Notes under the pieces: generated by a model
Databases searched by the model: none
What the model saw: the letters and a program-made list of their open reading frames with translations, nothing else
What the model was told of the DNA's origin: nothing
Source of the DNA: Flaccisagitta enflata
Lineage: Eukaryota; Chaetognatha; Sagittoidea; Aphragmophora
Reading direction: 5' to 3'
Assembly (NCBI GenBank): GCA_965153355.1
Contig: OZ231127.1
Coordinates: forward strand, 23,002,001 to 23,066,000
Length of the DNA stretch: 64,000 bases
Translations under genes and position numbers: made by a program
Shown here: positions 1 through 10,452 of the stretch, piece by piece
How positions within the stretch are numbered: position 1 is the first letter of the stretch
Layout: each line of letters starts with the position of its first letter

Positions 1-106
1 CGGCCTTACTCCCTTCCTTTTTTGTTTTTTATTTTTTTCTAAATTTTTTTCTTTCCTAGTTTTCTTTTTCTTTCTCCTTTTCACCTTGCCTTTTGTTTTC
101 CTTTTT

Positions 107-417
107 GGGCAGCGGCCCCGAAGGGGTCGATGACCTATGCTTTCACACAGGGGAATTTTCTCCTTCTCCCTCTAGGCTGGGTTTTAGGCCTGCAGGATGG
201 GATTTGGGCCTTAAGATGGGATTTGGGCCTTAAGATGGGATTTAGGCCTCAAGACTGGGATTTGGGCCTCAATGCTGGGATTTGGGCCTCAAGGCTGGGA
301 TATGGGCCTCAAGGCTGAGATATGAGCCTGGACGTGGGGGGAGGTGGGGGCGGAGGAGGAGGAGAAAATTCCCTTTTGTGAAAGCATAGGTCATCGACCC
401 CTTCGGGGCCGCTGCCC
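107..417. repeat. Snapback element with GGGCAGCGGCCCC stem, in the PET-LIM intron
   Basis: The arm GGGCAGCGGCCCCGAAGGGG followed by 'tcgatgacctatgctttcac' is mirrored at 360-417. The inside is a GGGATTTGGGCCTYAAGAYT minisatellite. The right flank, 'gcacgggtaccgctgaccacctaacgctttt', is shared with the copies at 14405 and 27656 and reaches to within about 20 bp of the donor of the exon at 503-690. Confidence 0.85.
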
Positions 418-502
418 TGCTCCCGCCCTCAACTACATTGATGACCTACCTACACAGGGCACGGGTACCGCTGACCACCTAACGCTTTTACGATCATCAT
501 AC

Positions 503-573
503 CTCGTCTTTGCCAATGCCGGGTGGCACCCAAGCGTATTCTGATGTCGTTGAGTCTTTCTTCTTGACGTCTT

Positions 574-606
<33 letters not shown>

Positions 607-690
607 CGTTTTCGTCGTTAGAGATTTGTCGGCCGATGTAATAACGATCTTCGGGGTCTTCCGGGTCGTCAACGTCTAATACGGCGGGGA
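503..690 (-). CDS. PET-LIM family protein (Prickle/Testin type), third recognised exon, start of PET domain
   Basis: Minus-strand exon of 188 nt read from 690 down to 503. The acceptor is CCCTTGCAG and the donor is GAG|GTATGA. The phase fits the exon at 5168-5328: one leftover G plus TC makes a Val codon. It encodes an acidic stretch, a Gly/Arg linker and then SEYAWVPPGIGKDE. EYAWVPPG is the signature at the start of the PET domain in Prickle proteins (planar cell polarity), and Testin has a close relative of it. The rest of the PET domain and the LIM zinc fingers must lie beyond position 1, so the gene is cut by the window edge. A (CT)n tract on the coding strand ends about 12 nt before the acceptor. 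A snapback element begins some 85 nt after the donor. Family assignment is firm; Prickle versus Testin is not settled, although the PET motif is closer to Prickle. Confidence 0.85.
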
Positions 691-702
691 CTGCAAGGGA
701 AA

Positions 703-920
<218 letters not shown>

Positions 921-1066
921 TAGAAGGGGGAAAACAAGCCAGAATGACAAAATCGAAGAAAAAAAACCAACAGAAGTTTTGATACAAACCAAATAGATCG
1001 ACCAACGTACAAACGGATAGGAGAACTAGAAGATTCCGCGTCCGACAAGGTCTCGAATTCGTACAC

Positions 1067-1570
1067 GCGTTTACGTAGCTCTCACCAAACTACAGGGATT
1101 CTTGTTCCACTGGACTTAGTGTAAACAGCTCATTTGCATATTGCAGTTCAATAAACATTTTCACTCTGACGGACCTGCAAAAAAGCAGAAACCGTTGCGG
1201 CGTCGCGCACAGTTACACATAGCTTAGACGCATTGTACATTGACATCTACTAGGGACAAACTGAATAGATTTGAAGATAAGAGAGGAAATAAACAAGCAA
1301 ATCACCGATTCTGATGCAGAGGAGTCTGTTTTGAAGAGTAAAGTTTTCAGTAAGTTAAACCATCGTTCCCATTGTGTGATATCGTTTTCAACTTCCTTAC
1401 TTTGATGAGAGGCCGAAGTGCCTCCCTTTTAAGGGCGGCTGCGCGACTTTAAACCCTGCCCCTCGCGCGACCTTGGACCCTGCCCCTACCGCCACCAGGT
1501 TGCAGCGGAAGGGGAAGGGAGCTCAGGATATCTTTTTGGCGATTTATATACACTGACTACGACTTCAAGG
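1067..1570. other. PET-LIM intron, nothing recognised
   Basis: Mixed sequence between the (GA)n and ATTGC repeats; no exon, inverted repeat or RNA gene seen. Confidence 0.5.
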
Positions 1571-1578
1571 CACCAGTT

Positions 1579-1709
1579 GTTTGTATTGCATTGTATTGCA
1601 TTGTATTGTATTGTATTGCATAGTATTGTATTGCATTGCATTGCAATGTATTGTATTGTATTGCATTGCATTGCATTGTATTGTATTGCATTGTATTGCA
1701 TTGTATTAT
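1579..1709 (+). repeat. ATTGC/ATTGT pentanucleotide repeat
   Basis: Mixed TTGTATTGCA units over about 130 bp in the PET-LIM intron. Confidence 0.9.
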
Positions 1710-1896
1710 ATATCATACTGTAATGTATATATTTTTTGATTGTACCATCGAAACAAACTAATAGACCATCACGGTTTTCGATATCTCCTTCATTGGATGC
1801 GTGACGTTCAGACCGACAGATGGACCAAAGGACGGATTTGTACTCATATAGCAGCGCTTTGCCAAACCTAAAATTGCACGATGGTGATTGCATTTA

Positions 1897-2050
1897 GGGT
1901 GCGTTTCTAGTCAGACAGCCGCGTTTTGAACGGGCTCACTCACTTCGCTCACTCCCTCGTGGGACAGTTGACAGTATTGAATATGTGTTCACACTGTTAT
2001 CGCGTTTCACGGGAACAAACGCGTTTTTGGCGCTCACTAGAAACACGCCC
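1897..2050. mobile_element. Short inverted-repeat element related to 5714-6211
   Basis: GGGTGCGTTTCTAGT at the left end and ACTAGAAACACGCCC at the right are imperfect inverted repeats, followed inwards by AACGCG/CGCGTT. The termini match those of the 5714-6211 element, but the tRNA-like inside is missing. Confidence 0.6.
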
Positions 2051-2054
2051 TGCG

Positions 2055-4035
2055 TCAAACCTTCCAAGTTCCAATCAAGCAAGAACAAATTGGAACGACA
2101 GAAACAAATTGAACAAAATCCCCTTCAAAATCAGATGGTTTCGTGAGACCTTTGGCCGACAATATGACAACCCCCCCCCCCCACTCAAAAATCGAACATT
2201 TGTGACGGTCCGACCGAAGGACCGACGGACCAAGTGTCTTGTCGAGTCGCTTAGCAGTTAGCTTGCAAGTAAAAAGGTGATACAGAGTAAAGAGGGAATC
2301 TCAAAGAAGAATGTCGGATCTAAATTTGCAAGATATGAGTAGAGATAGAAGGGGGGAGGGTAAAAACTGAGAAACGCTGCTTCACGTGATGTGATTGGAT
2401 ATGAATAATAAATGAAGACTGTGGGACTGAAACTTGCGAGACCCAATAGTCGAGTGGAACATTCTTCCCGAAGCAGAGAAGAATGGATACATCCTTCTTT
2501 AGCGTACATGATGGGTTAGTCAGAAAATAATCAATTTTTCATTTTCGCTTAGCGTACATCCAAAATGTGTTCAGGCCCCCCGTTGAAAAGTGCGAGTCAA
2601 GTTGTGGACTTTTGAGATTACAACAGCTGTCATCTCCCCTTTGCAATGATAATAGTCGCAAAAGCGTCAGGCATAAGTTAAATCCAACAAGCCCGACCGG
2701 GCAACGATGCGTCCGGGCTGTGTCTCAGCGTGTATTGATCATGTGACATATGTATGAAGAGACAGATGGACGAACAGACGGGTGAAAGGACTCTCAAAAC
2801 ATGTTGGATGATCATTTGTTTCAGTGTAGGATCTCACCGTGACCGAAAACAGCCGAGAAACTCGGTTTTTGCACAGGCGTAACGGACGGACCGACGGACG
2901 GACGGACCGACGGACGGATGGACCGACGGACACATCTAAGAATCATGTTTTTTACTACCCGGGTACCCTAATACATAAACGAGGCAACACGTGACATCGC
3001 CAATCGCGTCGGCGGAGAATTGCCCTCGTTTCGCCGATTGAACTCACTGAGCTCCCATGAGATGCGCTGGCGCTCTCACAGGAGCTTTAACGCCTAATTA
3101 GGTGTACACGTGCGCAGAACCCATGTTCGTGCGCGTGCACGTGAGCCTTTGCAAACGTGTGCGCGCGATATCTCTTAAAAAGGCAATGCATTAAGCTCGA
3201 GTTTCATTTGAACCATACCATCCTCCCCACTATCTTGCAGCACTGAGAAACATTACGTCGGCGTTTAATAGATCATGTTGCAACATACTGGCAAATAGTG
3301 GCTTAGTATCTAGCTCATAGACATACGGACACCTAGAAAGGAGCAACCACTCTGATAAGGCAGTTAAATCTAAAAATAAGGTCAATCTAAGGTAAGTTGC
3401 TCTATTCATTTAGGCGTAGCTCAGTTCAGTAATCGATACCGATTCAGAATCAGGTGCCTGTATAATCATATATATAAGCTAGATGGTACAGAATGTATTT
3501 TGATACTTTCGCATCTCATACTGCCACTTTCCCTATCACTCAATAAATACGAATGAATTCGTTTGGCTTAAGGATAAAGGACGGTTGTCTAAATAACCAA
3601 TAACCGTGTTCATCATCCAACTCTGCCGTGTCGATCGGTCAGGCAGTCAATCAGTCCGTCCGTCGGTCCGTCCGTTGGTAACTTTTTTTCGAAATGTGAG
3701 CGTATTTTTGCTCTACTGTCCCGGCCCAACCGTCCGCGACAGGGGGGGGGGGATTTAACAGGTCTCACAAAATTAGGCGGAAAGAGATGAAAACTCGTTG
3801 AAAAGAGCGTTAAAAATGGAAATATAATCTATCCAAGAGATGAATATCACCAATTTATGTTCATTTTATCAACACAATGCGAAAAATGCCCAAAAAAGGA
3901 AATGGCTATCCCCTAATGAACGTAAATATGCTGATGAGTCAAAGGTAAACAAATTTGAGATTGACACACTCTTTTTATTGTTTATGCTCGACTTCACCTT
4001 CAATTCCTCAACTGTTGTCAACAAACGCGGCTTTT
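2055..4035. other. PET-LIM intron, mostly unremarkable apart from the repeat at 2686-2948
   Basis: No exon-like frame with both splice sites was seen. Short GGTCCGTCCGTC runs at 3655 and 3925 look like fragments of the dispersed elements. Confidence 0.5.
2686..2948 (+). repeat. Dispersed repeat with GACGGACC tandem core, copy 1
   Basis: 'acaagcccgaccgggcaacgatgcgtccgg', 'gagacagatggacgaacagacgggtgaaa', 'caaaacatgttggatgatca' and a GACGGACCGACGG core. The copy at 33277-33620 shares all blocks. Confidence 0.7.
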
Positions 4036-4039
4036 TGTC

Positions 4040-4809
4040 TACACCGTCTTTAAATCGGTTTGACTTTTAGTAAACCTTTATAACTCCAAAACTATTGGGA
4101 GAAAAGTCCTCGAATTTTCGGTGTATGTAGGTAATATGCTACGGTTTTGTCATGCCAAATCTCTATGTTGAGTTCATAAGCATTGGAAGTCAGCATAACG
4201 TTGAAAAAACTACAATTTTGTGGGCCAAATCAACTTTTGATATCTTTTTTTGAAAGAGATTGTTACTATTTGCTTGCTACGTCTATAGAAAATAGACCTA
4301 AAAATCTGAGATAATCAATAATTGTTTCTAAGTTTCACTCATCTGAGTTTTACTTAAAATTTGATATTTTTTTTGGGGGGGGGGGTGAAAACATTTTGGG
4401 TGATTTTCCTATGTTTCCAAACCAAAAATGTGACAATTTCCAATCAAAACCATTAACAACCATTTTGAATATCCAGGTTTTCGATACTTATGCAGCAGGT
4501 GTGTAATCTATGAACAATCATCAGTGGTTTAAGACTAATCCCAGGGTTTTAGGTCATTACATATGGAAATTGCAAGTTGCCAAAGACAGCCTCTTTAAAA
4601 AAAGACCACAGAAAATGATATGGCATAAAAAAATGGTAGTTTAATCAATGTTATGCTTACCCCAAGTATTCAAGAGCTCAATATTAAGATTTGGCATAAC
4701 AAAACCGTAGCTTACCACCGACATACACTGAAAATTTGAAGACTTTTCTCCCAGTAGTTTAGGAGTTAAAAAGGTTTACTAAAAGTCAAACCGATTTAAA
4801 GACGGTGTA
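4040..4809. mobile_element. TA-flanked foldback element (MITE), copy 1
   Basis: Inverted repeats of more than 100 bp start TA|CACCGTCTTTAAATCGG and end CCGATTTAAAGACGGTG|TA. The TA on both sides suggests TA target duplication as in Tc1/mariner-type elements. No transposase frame is present. It lies in the PET-LIM intron between the exons at 5168 and 690. A second copy is at 16545-17311. Confidence 0.85.
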
Positions 4810-5167
4810 CGTGACTGACTTACCTGCATCCATCAATTGAATTACACGATAAATGGCGATTTTTTGCATTCCATCTTCTTAAAATAATGGACAGTAAACG
4901 TGTTCAACTTTGCTACATTTTTTCCGTAAAAATCAGCAATAGTCTGACACCTCACTTTCGGAAAAATACCCTCCATCTCGCCCTTCATGTAGGAAAGTCG
5001 CAAACATCGCTTTGCTATGTCAAAATATTGGGTCTTAGCTATATCCATGTCAAATTTCATCATGCTGAGGGGATTTTTACTATTTATATTGATCATTTCA
5101 CTTTTCCGCCTAATTATGTGAGACCTGTTAGACGGCCATGTTTTTAATCTCTTTGTTGTGATCTTAC

Positions 5168-5328
5168 CTTTTTTGCGCATTAATCCGCTTTTCTTGCCTT
5201 GTCTGTCTACTGGATGATTGTCTTCGACGTCGACTTCGTTGATGTGAGCCGCGGCTTTGGCCAATACAGTCAAATCCGAATACACGTCGTGCATCTCGCG
5301 AGAACATTTGCAATTCTGACATACATTC
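5168..5328 (-). CDS. PET-LIM family protein, second recognised exon, CxxCxC motif
   Basis: Minus-strand exon of 161 nt. The acceptor TTTCATCTTAG precedes GAATGT and the donor is AAAAAAG|GTAAGA. The first base completes the Arg of ...HQWR carried over from the exon at 7094-7173, giving WRNVCQNCKCSREMHD. Prickle and Testin have the same motif (WRxxCxxCKCxxxxH) just before the PET domain, so the join is well supported. The rest is charged and poor in recognisable motifs (VEDNHPVDRQGKKSG). It ends in phase 1, matching the exon at 503-690 across a 4.5 kb intron that contains a TA-flanked foldback element. The acceptor and first ~60 coding bases are copied several times in the upstream intron (see 5329-6684). 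Confidence 0.85.
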
Positions 5329-5800
5329 CTAAGATGAAAGAAAAATAAGGGGGTTTGATTTGATTTGATTTGATTGTCAAATTCAAGTACAATTCATGCT
5401 TCTCTCACAAACATTTGCAATTCTGACAAACATTCCTAAGATGTAAGAAAAATAAAAGGACAGGGGTTTGGCTAATATATAACACTGTCAAAACCTAATA
5501 AATGTCTTGCATCTCTCTCGAACAATTGCAATTCTGACAAACATTCCTTTTTCCTAAGATGCCAGAAAAATAAAGGGGCGGGGGTTGGCTGACATTCAAC
5601 ACTATAAAATCTGAATACCCGTCATGCATCTCAGGAGAATATTTGCAATTCTGACAAACATTCCTGAAATGCAAGAAAAAGAAAGGGACGAGGGTTGGCA
5701 GTCATTCAACACTGGGTGCGTTTCTACTCAAAGCCAGAAACACGTTTTTCAGGTAGGTTTTACAATTCGCGATTTTCACCACCCTCATCCTGAAAAAAAT

Positions 5801-5890
5801 TGGACACTTGCAGAGATCGAACCCACGCTCAAAAGCAATATGTTCCAATAGGCTAGAAGCATACGCCTTAACCACCTGCGCCACTGAGAC
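5801..5890 (-). ncRNA. tRNA-derived pol III unit (Leu/Ser-like), not a functional tRNA
   Basis: The minus strand has an A-box-like TGGCGCAGGTGGTTAAGGCG and a B-box GGGTTCGATCT about 45 nt later, with the spacing of a tRNA with a long variable arm. The ends that should form the acceptor stem do not pair, and no clear anticodon arm can be drawn. It is best read as a tRNA-derived promoter carried by the inverted-repeat element. Confidence 0.55.
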
Positions 5891-6028
5891 ATTCGTCAAA
5901 TTCAAATGCTGGTAGACTTCTTTAATAGAGACGCAATTAAATAAGATAGCCATTACAGAACTGAACCCCCATAAATTGATATAAAGTTGTAGAATAAGGC
6001 CACCAAAATTCCACTGATTTGAGTGATT

Positions 6029-6122
6029 GCCCTAATGGCGTGGTTGGTAAGGGCGTTGACTTCAAGTACAAGGAAGCTGAATCCATAAGGCAATTTGGAG
6101 TGGGTTTGAATCTACCTTGTGC
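6029..6122 (+). ncRNA. Second tRNA-derived pol III unit in the same element
   Basis: The plus strand has TGGCGTGGTTGGTAAGGGCG (6037-6056) and GGTTTGAATC (6103-6112), matching tRNA A and B boxes. The acceptor stem is not complete. It faces right, away from the first unit. Confidence 0.5.
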
Positions 6123-6684
6123 TTCAATTTTTCCAGGGAGAGAGAAGTAAAATCGCGATTTGCAAAACCCACATAAGAAACGCGTTTGTGTCTTTGAGTA
6201 GAAACACACCCACTGTCAAATCTGAATACACATTGTTCATCTCGCAAGAACATTTGCAATTCTTACATACATATCTAAGATGCAAAAAAAGTAAAGGTTT
6301 GGGGGTTTTGCTAACACGAATGCACGTCATGCATCTCTCGAGAACATTTGCAATTCTGAAAAACATTCCTGAAAGGCAAGACAAATAAAGGGGCGGGGGT
6401 TGGCAGTCATTCAATACTGTCAAATCCGAATACACGTCATGCATCTCAGGAGAACATTTGCAATTCTGACAAACATTCCAAAATGCAAGAAAAGTAAAGA
6501 GTCGGGGGTTTGGCTAACACAAATACATGTTGTGAATCTCTCAAGAACATTAGCAATACTGACAAACATTCCTGAAATGCAAGAAAAATAAAGGGGCGGG
6601 GGTTGGCTGACATTCAACACTGTCAAATTCCAAATACACATTGTGCATCTCAGGAAAACATTTGCAATTCTGACAAACATTCCA

Positions 6685-6960
6685 TAGACAGTCTATGGAC
6701 ATTTCGGTATTTGTAGATATGTCAGCAGTTTGGTATATTTCAACCCGTTGGAATCTTTCATTCTGGCATATTTCAACGGGTTGAAATCTCTCATTTTGGC
6801 ACATTTCAACACGTTGAAATCTCTCATTCTACAAGATTAATATCAGTAGAATGAAAGATTTCAACCCGTTGAAATATGCCGGAATCAGAGATTTCAACGG
6901 GTTGAAATGTATCAAACTGCTGACATATCTACAAATACCGAAATGTCCATAGACTGTAGA
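6685..6960. mobile_element. Foldback element with palindromic TTTCAAC/GTTGAAA units and TAGA target duplication
   Basis: Terminal repeats CAGTCTATGGACATTTCGG and its complement bound 6689-6956, flanked by TAGA at 6685-6688 and 6957-6960. The inside has repeated TTTCAACSSGTTGAAAT palindromes linked by CTCTCATTCT-like spacers. It splits one copy of the PET-LIM acceptor repeat, whose remainder continues as AGATGCAAG after the element. Confidence 0.85.
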
Positions 6961-7093
6961 TGCAAGAAAAGAAAAGGGGACGGGTGACGGAAAGTCATTT
7001 ATCATGGATTTATGGAAGATTTTGAATTTGTACTGTCCTGCGCCTCAAAACAAATTCGAGGGCGTTATTTTTTTTTAGTCGTTTTGTTTTTAC

Positions 7094-7173
7094 CTCCACT
7101 GATGTAGCGTAAATCCTGGGCACTTGTCGCCACATGATAAACACGGCTGCCCTTCGTCAGCTTCCTCCACCTC
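7094..7173 (-). CDS. PET-LIM family protein, first recognised exon, N-terminal Cys motif
   Basis: Minus-strand exon of 80 nt. The acceptor is ACCCTATTCAG|GAG and the donor TGGAG|GTAAAA. It encodes [21 protein letters not shown] and then TLHQW plus two bases of an Arg codon. The C-x2-C-x3-C-PGF-x-LH-x-WR pattern is the N-terminal cysteine cluster seen ahead of the PET domain in Prickle and Testin. It begins in phase 0. A 130-bp (GA)n array at 7183-7310 is (TC)n on the coding strand and ends about 10 nt before the acceptor, so the microsatellite seems to serve as the polypyrimidine tract. The initiator Met must lie in an upstream exon; 7773-7856 is one candidate. Confidence 0.85.
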
Positions 7174-7180
7174 CTGAATA

Positions 7181-7314
<134 letters not shown>

Positions 7315-7772
7315 TATCATGTATGGAGAGTGGAATTGCAGTCAAAGCTTCGATGCCTATCGTTGACCACATAACTATGCATAACTATGCATAACTATGC
7401 AACTGAACATCAAGCTTCTGTTTTGGATCTGAGCAGCGCAAAAGGCAATTTGACAGAGTAAAAGAATTCGTGATTGATGACCTGTGATTTGCAGACGATA
7501 CATGTAGGTAACATGACACAGATGCGTTTTGTGTCTATCTATACATCGCAAAAAAATAGAAGGGGGTAGAAATTTATCGGAACACAACCGACATATATAC
7601 ACAATCCATGGTGACTTTTTGGTAACTGGCAGATCGCATGTAAACAAAGCGACGTCAAACTAGGTCATCGAGTTAATACAGGAGCCCGCGAAGGTTCCAA
7701 TGACAGCCATATAGAATTAGAAAGCAAATCGCGCGATATCTTTACATGGTTTACTTCTTTCATATTATATAC

Positions 7773-7856
7773 CAGAATTATTGGATTTTTCCTGAATGCT
7801 GCCAACCAATCAAATGGCAGTGGCACGGCTTGAATTGGTGGACTCTCAAGCGCCAT
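7773..7856 (-). CDS. Possible first coding exon of the PET-LIM gene
   Basis: On the minus strand an ATG in a good context (AAAAGATGG) opens 28 codons beginning MALESPPIQAVPLPF and ending at CTG|GTATAT, a plausible donor in phase 0. That is the phase required by the exon at 7094-7173, 600 bp downstream. The proteins of this family have poorly conserved N-termini, so the sequence itself cannot confirm the link. The plus strand here carries CCAAT-like sequences, which would also fit promoter DNA. This is inference from phase, distance and strand only. Confidence 0.3.
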
Positions 7857-8203
7857 CTTTTCGAGTTTTCTTTCGTTGTTATAAAGTTCTCGTTGAGTTG
7901 AAATTTGTCTTTCTCTCGATTACCATCGATGCTTTAGTTCCAAGGACGCGCAAAAGGGAAAGCGAAAGAGGTCACGCGGCAGCCAACACAATATAGAGAT
8001 CAATATCGCGAATATCGCGAATATCGCGAATATATGTTATTTGATTTTTCTTTCTCCTTATCTTTTTTTTTTTGGTTCCTTTTTTTCTTATATCACAGTT
8101 ATAGAATCCGCCTATGTGGAATGGTATGTTCTTTTACCCTTAAAGTTAGTAACATAGTAACAATTCGGGGAGCAAGATCTTCCATCAACGAGCGCTACTG
8201 TTT

Positions 8204-8204
8204 A

Positions 8205-8283
<79 letters not shown>
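8204..8283 (+). repeat. (GTT)n microsatellite
   Basis: About 26 pure units. Confidence 0.95.
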
Positions 8284-8374
8284 ATTTTGGCAATTTGAAG
8301 ACAACCGGATATCCCTTGATGAAATTTAACCAGCAAAAATTTAAAAAAAAATGCTAATATGATAGACTATAATG

Positions 8375-8793
8375 TACACTCTTTATTTTGAGTAAGGACA
8401 AAGTTTATAAGGACATTGAGGCTGAGATTTAGCCAAAAATTAGGGACATTTTAAGGACAAATCTCAGCCTCAGAAAAGACCTCAGCAAAAATCTTCTCTC
8501 AAGTGAGATTCTCAAATTTGGCCTCGGCAAATTGTTGATATGTGTTTTTAGTTTGAAAAGTTTATTTTCTTTCAAAACCAATTTGTCATATCTATTTTTT
8601 TTTATTTTTTTTTTATTTTATTTTTTATTTTATTTAGTTAGGTATAGTTACATTTGACAATAGTAAGATATCTGCCTTGCGAAGAAAAAATTAAGGACAT
8701 TTTAAGAACATTTCAGCCTCAAATTTTTGATAATTTAAGGACATCCGAGGCTCAAAAAAAATTTACTGGTCCTTAAAAAAAATAAAGAGTGTA
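8375..8793. mobile_element. TA-flanked foldback element with GGCTGAGATT arms
   Basis: TA|CACTCTTTATTTT at the left mirrors AATAAAGAGTG|TA at the right. The arms contain 'ggctgagattt' and its complement 'aaatctcagcc'. It is related to the element at 43182-43661. Confidence 0.8.
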
Positions 8794-8903
8794 TCCCGAT
8801 AAACACGAAATGCAAACTTTGCGCCACAACAAGTTATCTTCAACGTTGACAGCAGAAAAGCTGAAATAAAGCAGAAAGGAAAAGCGATGCGCAAGATAAC
8901 TTC

Positions 8904-8963
<60 letters not shown>

Positions 8964-8964
8964 A
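8904..8964 (+). repeat. (GAT)n microsatellite
   Basis: About 19 units of GAT. Confidence 0.95.
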
Positions 8965-9116
8965 GATAAACGATGAATAATATATTGTTTGATATCGTTA
9001 GTGCTGCATCAACCGATCAACCGAACAACTTTGAACTTGCAAGTTGTAAGCAAATTTAAAAAAAGTAAAAACCTACGCATCTGTTTACTTTACTTTTAAA
9101 GAAAAAAAAGAAAAAG

Positions 9117-9395
9117 TAGAAGAAAATGAAGAAGTAGTAGAAGAAGAAGAAGAAGAAGAAGAAGGAGAAGAAGAAGAGGAAGAGGAAGAGGAAGAAGAAG
9201 AAGAAGAAGAAGAAGAAGAAGAAGAAGAAGAAGAAAAAAGAAAAAGAAAAAGAAAAAGAAAAAGAAAAGGAAAAGGAAAAGGAAAAGGAAAAGGAAAAGG
9301 AAAAGGAAAAGGAAAAGGAAAAAGAAAAAGAGGATAAAGAATCAGATAAAGAAAAAGAGGGAGATGAAGAAGATGAAGAGGTAGAAGGTGAAGGA
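9117..9395 (+). repeat. (GAA)n and (AAAAGG)n purine tract
   Basis: GAA units pass into AGAAAA and then GGAAAA units, so one array seems to have drifted through point changes. Confidence 0.9.
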
Positions 9396-9668
9396 AAAAG
9401 GTGGGGTTTTTCCTGATCGTTGGAAAAAAAATACTTTACTTATTTGGACGTGGCTAAGAATAAAAAAAAATTGTCAAATTTGAAAAGTGAGAAACTTTAA
9501 AAGTGTTCGCTAATCAACAGCAGTCTATATTTCAACAAGTCGCAACTTGGCAATTGCGAGTGTATTGAAGCTACGATTTGTCGTTAAAATCGTTTTGATT
9601 ATATTGGCGAGATAAAAGTGTATGTTTACGGTGTCGTATTTGGGCCAACTCTTTCTTTTTGAATTGAT

Positions 9669-9858
9669 TGTAGCACGCGACTCTACACCCCGCTTTGTCG
9701 GTCCGTCGGTCCGTCGGTCCGTCGGTCCGTCCGTTGGCCACACTTTACTTTTTTGAGGTTTTGGGGGTTTTTGGCCTGTCCAAATGATCTGGTGACCTCA
9801 ATTGAGGCCCCTGCCCACTCGCACGCGACTGGGGTAGCCGTGTATCCGGCCTTGTTTG
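9669..9858 (+). mobile_element. GTCGCG-hairpin element
   Basis: It begins GTAGCACGCGACTCTACACC, continues with a CGGTCCGT tandem core, 'cacactttac' and 'gcccctgccc', and ends CGCACGCGACTGGGGTAGCC then GTGTATCCGGCCTTGTTT. A second element of the family starts 30 bp later. Confidence 0.75.
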
Positions 9859-9888
9859 GAAGTAATCAGGTTTTGATCTTAAACTTTT

Positions 9889-10073
9889 GTCTGTCGGGCT
9901 GTCTGTCGGTTGGTCGGTCGGTCGGTCTGTCCATCACGCTTAGCTTTTTTTGTCGTTTTGCGTCTATTTAAGTCATTTTAAGTTATTATAAGTCATTTTA
10001 AGTTATTTCAAGACAATGCATATAAAGTCTTTTAGTCTTTTGGTCTTTTAGTCTTTTAGTCTTTGTCTTTTGG
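9889..10073 (+). mobile_element. GTCGCG-hairpin element, left part, split by the 3.4 kb transposon
   Basis: The tandem core (CTGTCGGTTGGTCGGTCGG) and AAGTCATTTTAAGT-type repeats are followed by AGTCTTTTGGTC repeats up to the transposon. The right part resumes at 13470 and carries the family end CCGCACGCGACTTATAGGTG and TTGGCCTTGTTTT near 13526. Confidence 0.65.
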
Positions 10074-10452
10074 TAAGGGAGTACGAGAATTGGATCTGAC
10101 AGACTTTTTTCATGGGACTGCTTAGTGTGATGGATAAACATGTGAGTAGGCCTAAGATATGATAGAAAAAACTGAGTTGAGTTCATTTGGTTGAAAAATA
10201 CCCCCCGAACAGGCTAAAAAACTGAATTTCAATCATTTATTTATTTTTTTTCGCATTTTTGGTAATCCTGAGCCTCTAGTGCATACAATTGTAATAAAAC
10301 ATTCATAAATAGATGGAGATAACCAATGCAAGACTTCTCTCAAGGCCCTGGAGATGAAAGACAGTCTGCTTGCATATCTTGCGCAGGATACCAAATGTCA
10401 AAATGAAGTAGCTAGGCTTTTGCGTTCCTTGTTGCCTACTCCTGTGGTTCAA

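Larger units (their letters stand above)
5714..6211. mobile_element. Inverted-repeat element with two tRNA-like pol III units
   Basis: Terminal repeats of about 60 bp start GGGTGCGTTTCTACTCAAAG on the left and mirror as CTTTGAGTAGAAACACACCC on the right. A 3-bp ACT flanks it (5711-5713 and 6212-6214). Sibling copies of the surrounding tandem repeat read CAACACTGTCAAAT with no insert, so the empty site is visible. The element has no open frame. Two tRNA-like units lie inside on opposite strands. Confidence 0.85.
5329..6684 (-). repeat. Tandem repeat made of copies of the PET-LIM exon 2 splice acceptor
   Basis: About eight further copies of a roughly 100-120 bp unit occupy the intron upstream of the exon at 5168-5328. 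Each copy holds, on the minus strand, a pyrimidine-rich run, an AG, then GAATGTTTGTCAGAATTGCAA and a diverged version of the following exon bases (CKCS.EMHDVYSDLTV). Copies are seen near 5409, 5521, 5640, 6250, 6344, 6452, 6546 and 6659. None has the exon's 3' part or a donor in the same place. Two mobile elements are inserted into the array. Confidence 0.85.

Noticed and set aside
5801-6122. Two functional tRNA genes
   Set aside because: A and B boxes are present, but acceptor stems do not pair and both lie inside a mobile element.
5284-6690. CRISPR-like array of repeats
   Set aside because: Units are direct copies of an exon edge with no unique spacers, in an animal genome.
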